Shown piece by piece: positions 7,201 to 10,029 of a DNA stretch of 10,029 nucleotides. This DNA comes from JALUUH01 sp964636675. GTDB lineage: Bacteria; Pseudomonadota; Gammaproteobacteria; S012-40. Numbering within the stretch: position 1 is the first letter of the stretch; each line of letters opens with the position of its first letter. A program made the position numbers and the translations under genes. Under the pieces are notes generated by a model that searched no databases, had not been told where the DNA came from, and saw only the letters and a program-made list of their open reading frames with translations. The stretch spans positions 1 to 10,029 of the forward strand of contig CAZWUO010000144.1 in assembly GCA_964636675.1 (NCBI GenBank), given 5' to 3'.

Positions 7201-10029
7201 GCGGCTAGGCCCGTCGTGATTTCAGTGCTAGGCAAACCTTGCATCTCACCCACTGCTAAGGTAATCACCCTGTCATTGGAACGAATCACCTGTTCGACAT
7301 CGAGCCGAACCAGTGATTGTTGTATCGAGATAGCGTTAAGTGCAAATTCACTGGTATTGATCAGTGTCGTCAAACAAATCTGCTCGTCGCCGCGCAGCAC
7401 TTTGCTGAATTGAGCCGAAACGCCGCCTTGTACCGCCAATGCAACTTTTTGCTCTACGGTAAATTCAGCGCTGGCCGAGGCCAATATCGCCGATGTGGCA
7501 GCATCAATCGTGGTACTTTGCACTGAGTAAATGCCGGGAACCGCTGCGTTCAATGCTAACAATGCAAACGAATCAAAGATAGCGTTTGGACCTAGCGCAT
7601 TCAGCGTAGCATCATGCGTAAAAAATTCCTGCCCTGCCGGATTCAAAACCTTAGTGCGAACAATCGCGTCGTTGATGTAGGCGTTGACCGAGCGGTTTCC
7701 CACCCGGCTTTGCATCTGAACAAGATCATCGGTGTGATACAGCAGCTTTTGGATAAATGCACCGCCAATATCGACACCCAAGGTCAAATCCAAAGAGGCC
7801 AGCGGAATGCCCATGGTTGAATTGACAATTGAAAACGGGGTCACGGCTTCGTTAAGAATTTCACCTTGATCATCGCGTAATACGATATGCAGTTGATAAA
7901 CACCCGTGAGGGTCAAACCCGTATCCCAGGTATTAACTAGCGTAGCGGAAGTACCCACCACTATCGGCCCTATGTCGCTGGTTCCCAGGTTGGTGACAGG
8001 AACACCGTTGGCATCTTCAATAATCACCTCAATGCGAGCGTTACCCAGCGTAGTACCCACATTGCTGATCACAGTTGTCAATTGCACGGGCTCGTCAGGC
8101 CCGTAATTTTGTCGATCGGTGCTGACTACTGCGGTAAACTGCGAGGCAGTAACGTCAACATATTGTGGCCCGAGTTCGGTGAACACACGTTGCTCATTGA
8201 TATCGAGATAATCCAATACGACCTTCTGAGTTACCAGGCGCGTTTCTCCAGGTGTGGAATCTCTGAGAAGAATCTCGTAACTCAGGTCTTCAATATTGTT
8301 TGCAAGAAAGGTCTCAAATTGCCATTCAATGACGGTATTATCAATACCAACGGTTATGCTCGCCGGCGGGTGGGTAAAACTAGCTTGATCCACATCAATG
8401 CGATCACCGGAGACGGTGCTGATGACATGCAGATCGGTCAAAGCTGCCGAAGAAGGTATAAGCACCGGCACATCGGTTTCATTGCCCGCCAAATCAATAA
8501 TCCGCAGCGTTCCAATACCCGGCAAATTGTTATCCAGCAAGCTCAGATTAAAATTCACGGTCGGGGCTAAACCCGCAATAAATTGCGTAACGTCAAGCTG
8601 AAGATTGTTGGCATCGGGCATTAGCTGAACACGCCATACACCTCGATCGGCGTCCAATATGCCATTGCCATTTAAATCCTCGTTGGCATCTAAAATACCA
8701 TTATCATTAACATCTTCGGTGCGTCGATCTAGCACACCGTTGCCATTGAGATCTTCACCTGGATCTAAGATGCCATTGGCATTGATATCTTCACTATCGG
8801 TTGCCACACCTCGAAAGGTATACGCCACGTGTTTAAACGCAGAAACATTAGGCAAAAAAGGATCTTCCAATGGGTTAATTACTGCTAGTGCCAAACCTCC
8901 GGAATAGCCGTAAGAATCATGTGGAGCGAAACCATAAACCATTATTCCAAACGGTACATCAGCGCTCAATGTGTGGCTTCCTGGCATGATTGGAATCTGG
9001 CCACCCTCCAAAGAACTGCCAGCAATGGGGGAAAACAAGGCCAAATCAACTGGTGCGCCATCCAACTGTAACGATGCAGTAGCAGACCCGCTGGGGATCA
9101 CCACATTGACAAAGTTACGTGCAAAGCCGGTCGCTGGCGTTGCAAATATGTAGTGCGATAAAAATTGCTCATTGGCCGGAATGACGGTCATGAACGGATC
9201 AGCATCAGGGATAGGAATACCAAACGCATTATTTTCATCAAAATGATGGCCGGTGGCGAACTGCGCTACCATGATTGGTGCATTGCCCTGAATATGTGCG
9301 CGCTCGGTCAGTATAGTTTCGTGAACCTCGCCTCGGTCTAGGGTCGCAACTATGTCTCCATTGATTGAGATCTCCGTTCCATTTTCAGATGCGAGCACGC
9401 GAACAATATCGCCGTTGAGACGCGTTGCCAAAGGCACCGTTGAATAGGATTTTCCCCAGGTGGATAACGGCATCATCATCTCCACCAAATGATCGCATGC
9501 AGCAATGCGTGGCGAACGGGACGGAACGTCGGCACACATAACGCCGGACATCACCGCGACAGGTTCGGTGGATCGAATATGGGTACCCGTTAAGTCCTTA
9601 GAATAGTTTCGGATTTGATAAACTTCATTGCGATTAAGCGTGATGGTAAAAGTTTCGCCAGCAGGCTTGTCTGCATTAATGGTTTGTGAAGGAGTGATAT
9701 CAACTGAAGTACCGTCAACCGTAGCAACGATAGCGATCTGCGAAGGTAAAAAACCAGCCTGTATGAGAGCATTGTAGCTCATCGCTATGTATTCGCGACC
9801 CAACACATCGCTGGGCAAGACGAGTAACGCGTCACTCGTAGATCGTGCCGCATTGAGCCCGTAGACCGTAATCTCATCCAAGGCCGTCACATGGATGCCA
9901 AGATTTGCTTTACCTGCAATTTTTGGTAATAGCCGGGCCTCAGCCGGCAAATTGACCGTGGTGACCTGTTGAGCCAACACAGTGAAAGACGTACTAAACC
10001 CCAAACCGGGTATCTCAACCAGCCCCTGG
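4233..10029 (-). CDS. Giant secreted surface protein: IgGFc-binding-like, EF-hand-like, PKD, Fn3 and PASTA domains (5' partial)
   Basis: The frame stays open to the right edge, so the true start lies outside. The first start-like codon inside is TTG at 10004, preceded in frame by QGLVEIPGL and followed by a plausible signal-peptide end (FTVLA before QQ). Numbering from that TTG: residues ~70-375 resemble the IgGFc-binding N-terminal domain, with C157 and C170; ~404-452 hold four EF-hand-like loops; ~455-850 are beta-rich, including CARDB or macroglobulin-like sandwiches; ~850-1445 are two copies of a cysteine-pair domain plus two PKD-like domains; ~1445-1725 are three more PKD-like domains; ~1728-1802 resemble fibronectin III; ~1803-1845 are Gly-rich; ~1855-1923 are a PASTA domain (VPDL, QEQAAAAL, GTTVDIVLS). 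Eight cysteines, mostly paired within domains, fit an oxidising extracellular location. No C-terminal anchor or sorting signal is visible. An adhesive or scaffold role is inferred; the ligand is unknown. It is the first gene in this stretch, 60 bases before its likely partner. Confidence 0.93.
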   Translation of the reverse strand, partial: QGLVEIPGLGFSTSFTVLAQQVTTVNLPAEARLLPKIAGKANLGIHVTALDEITVYGLNAARSTSDALLVLPSDVLGREYIAMSYNALIQAGFLPSQIAIVATVDGTSVDITPSQTINADKPAGETFTITLNRNEVYQIRNYSKDLTGTHIRSTEPVAVMSGVMCADVPSRSPRIAACDHLVEMMMPLSTWGKSYSTVPLATRLNGDIVRVLASENGTEISINGDIVATLDRGEVHETILTERAHIQGNAPIMVAQFATGHHFDENNAFGIPIPDADPFMTVIPANEQFLSHYIFATPATGFARNFVNVVIPSGSATASLQLDGAPVDLALFSPIAGSSLEGGQIPIMPGSHTLSADVPFGIMVYGFAPHDSYGYSGGLALAVINPLEDPFLPNVSAFKHVAYTFRGVATDSEDINANGILDPGEDLNGNGVLDRRTEDVNDNGILDANEDLNGNGILDADRGVWRVQLMPDANNLQLDVTQFIAGLAPTVNFNLSLLDNNLPGIGTLRIIDLAGNETDVPVLIPSSAALTDLHVISTVSGDRIDVDQASFTHPPASITVGIDNTVIEWQFETFLANNIEDLSYEILLRDSTPGETRLVTQKVVLDYLDINEQRVFTELGPQYVDVTASQFTAVVSTDRQNYGPDEPVQLTTVISNVGTTLGNARIEVIIEDANGVPVTNLGTSDIGPIVVGTSATLVNTWDTGLTLTGVYQLHIVLRDDQGEILNEAVTPFSIVNSTMGIPLASLDLTLGVDIGGAFIQKLLYHTDDLVQMQSRVGNRSVNAYINDAIVRTKVLNPAGQEFFTHDATLNALGPNAIFDSFALLALNAAVPGIYSVQSTTIDAATSAILASASAEFTVEQKVALAVQGGVSAQFSKVLRGDEQICLTTLINTSEFALNAISIQQSLVRLDVEQVIRSNDRVITLAVGEMQGLPSTEITTGLAAGEYACVIRINSEGEFKTLDFAVFNIINLIAEQGVDQSALVGNTVLLDGTASREADNLPLDYQWTLLSRPVNSNTVLSDPAAAQPNFIVDQQGDYVIQLIVGNGTDISSPKTVLVSVPNRSPSANAGPDQSVLVSDTVMLDGSNSSDFDADPLSYRWSLIQKPDGSSAQLSAQNVVAPSLAFDVSGVYIAELVVNDGFVDSVPDTVVLNIGDLSQVGLSVQGQITALGTELLRGDDQVCTATISNTGVFLLNDISIRQSLDRLDVQPQQQVRSVDSVITLAAGETLLLPASTDMTASLAAGKYACVLRVNSEGELKTLGFIVFNLHNLIANPGMDQTAFVSDIVMLDGSASREADGLPLSYQWTLISQPVGSNAALSDSTTAQPRFIVDKQGSYAVQLIVNNGTEDSLPKIVLVNVPNRLALADAGPDQSVQVGDAVTLDGSNSIDLDGDPLSYDWSLIQKPASSTAQLSAANISNPSFIIDVSGIYSVKLVVNDGFDDSAPDSVLLNVGNLPPVADAGDDLAAELGDTVTLDGSRSSDVNGDLLNYRWRFADIPLNSNAQLLNSNGVKPSFNVDLEGDYNTELIVSDGLVDSDPDVVIVSVGNSAPVADAGTDIPANVGQYISLDGSASSDLDGDNLNYRWNLLGKPDGSSAELSNRFVINPQLFIDQQGDYIVQLIVNDFTVDSQPDIVIVRVGNVKPIASGFLETFGELFTGDTVTLNGFNSFDPDGDPITYQWRFANVPEGSNALLFNADTAEPSFMIDLPGSYVAQLIVNDGELDSDPASIFVFGVQPCLVDFAIRPKSEKVQLTWAYNPNTDFYDILRSTSIDGPFLSVGTTTSDYSTFLDTGLTDGITYYYRIQRLLPVVGYGGGGYGIGGDFATSIGVLFFDGGFDAGEGGEVRLGFAPACFSQILAAMPNYRSRMTFVPDLHAMTQEQAAAALVQARLVLGNVTTKRTTAVPIGQVIVQDAPRQSVIPQGTTVDIVLSTR
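4830..7125 (-). repeat. Array of seven PKD-like domains
   Basis: Seven copies of an ~85-95 residue beta-sandwich repeat share the pattern ADAGPDQ, then VTLDGS.SSD.DGDPLSY.W, then FIVD..G.Y...LIVNDG..DS.PD. Approximate spans are 7125-6851, 6850-6570, 6224-5953, 5952-5675, 5674-5396, 5395-5115 and 5114-4830; the cysteine-pair domain of unit B lies between the second and third. The fit is to the PKD/K319L-like group of extracellular stalk or adhesion domains. The last copy is divergent (NVKPIASGFLETFGE). Stalk-like extension of the N-terminal head away from the cell is inferred. Confidence 0.85.
5672..6560 (-). repeat. Tandem ~0.9 kb coding repeat, downstream copy (unit B)
   Basis: This is the second copy of the module, with the same order: VGLSVQGQ, RGDDQVC, RQSLDRLDV, AGKYACVLRVNSEGELKTL, a PKD-like domain starting NLIA and another starting NRLALADAGPDQS. 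Compared with copy A it carries a small insertion after LDV (QPQQQ), which explains the shift in spacing from 888 to 897 bases. Amino acid changes are scattered through the unit, so the duplication is not very recent. The three further PKD-like domains downstream lack the cysteine-pair domain. Confidence 0.85.
6561..7455 (-). repeat. Tandem ~0.9 kb coding repeat, upstream copy (unit A)
   Basis: This is the first of two adjacent copies of a module inside the giant gene. Each copy encodes a beta domain with one cysteine pair (DEQICLT and GEYACVIRI here), followed by a PKD-like domain starting NLIA and a second starting about NRSPSANAGPDQS. Matching landmarks sit 888-897 bases apart: the string around RGDEQIC at 7387 versus 6499, the LDV block at 7301 versus 6413, and a 19-base exact match coding AGPDQS at 6811 versus 5914. 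Boundaries are approximate, judged from where protein similarity begins and ends. Confidence 0.85.
8645..8800 (-). repeat. Four tandem EF-hand-like calcium loops
   Basis: Four consecutive loops begin DINANGILD, DLNGNGVLD, DVNDNGILD and DLNGNGILD (residues ~404-452 from the TTG at 10004). They repeat every 36, 39 and 36 bases. Loops 1 and 3 have the EF-hand spacing of ligands (D1, N3, N5, D9, E12). Loop 2 carries an extra residue and loop 4 ends in Asp-Arg. There are no flanking helices, as in extracellular dockerin- or thrombospondin-type calcium repeats. Calcium binding, which would stiffen the joint between the N-terminal head and the beta-domain stalk, is inferred from the motif. Confidence 0.8.

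Noticed and set aside
5672..7455. Regularly spaced repeats as a CRISPR-like array
   Set aside because: The repeats are long, in frame and protein-coding (PKD-like domains), with no short identical repeats separated by unique spacers.
8082..8570. Plus-strand 162-codon ORF
   Set aside because: It lies entirely antisense to the giant gene, whose reading frame encodes coherent domains across this stretch. Its peptide has no recognisable motif.

Overview
The window holds three real genes, all on the minus strand, so transcription runs from high to low coordinates. In order they are: a giant secreted multidomain surface-type protein (4233 to the right edge, 5' end missing), a membrane-anchored transglutaminase-fold protein (1077-4172), and a family 2 glycosyltransferase (203-877). 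The other reading frames of any length lie antisense or out of frame inside these genes and look like shadows. I see no rRNA, tRNA, CRISPR array or complete mobile element. The left edge may be the end of an insertion sequence.

The organism is most likely a free-living Gram-negative bacterium, probably a gammaproteobacterium. This is inferred from the moderate G+C, an export-type N-terminus plus paired cysteines in the large protein, and the gene types; no taxonomic marker is present. The odd window length, an open reading frame at the right edge and a possible IS end at the left suggest an assembled contig rather than an arbitrary slice, but this cannot be proven here.

Region by region: 4233-10029 encodes at least 1,931 residues. 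In order they are an IgGFc-binding-like N-terminal domain, four EF-hand-like calcium loops, a run of beta-sandwich domains, two copies of a ~0.9 kb unit (a cysteine-pair domain plus two PKD-like domains), three more PKD-like domains, a fibronectin III-like domain, a glycine-rich linker and a terminal PASTA domain. A gap of 60 bases, holding a possible 18-codon leader whose stop overlaps the next start as ATGA, leads into 1077-4172. That gene encodes a signal-anchor, a coiled coil and a transglutaminase-like core whose catalytic cysteine position is alanine. Its C-terminal third is clearly more A+T-rich and ends in a tip carrying the protein's only two cysteines. A 199-base spacer with a possible promoter precedes the glycosyltransferase, which is probably a separate unit.

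Working model (inference): the first two genes form one envelope or surface module in which the giant protein is a calcium-stabilised, adhesive or scaffold protein and the transglutaminase-fold protein is a periplasm-facing, non-catalytic partner that binds or assembles it. The glycosyltransferase probably makes a polyprenyl-phosphate sugar and has no demonstrable link to the module.
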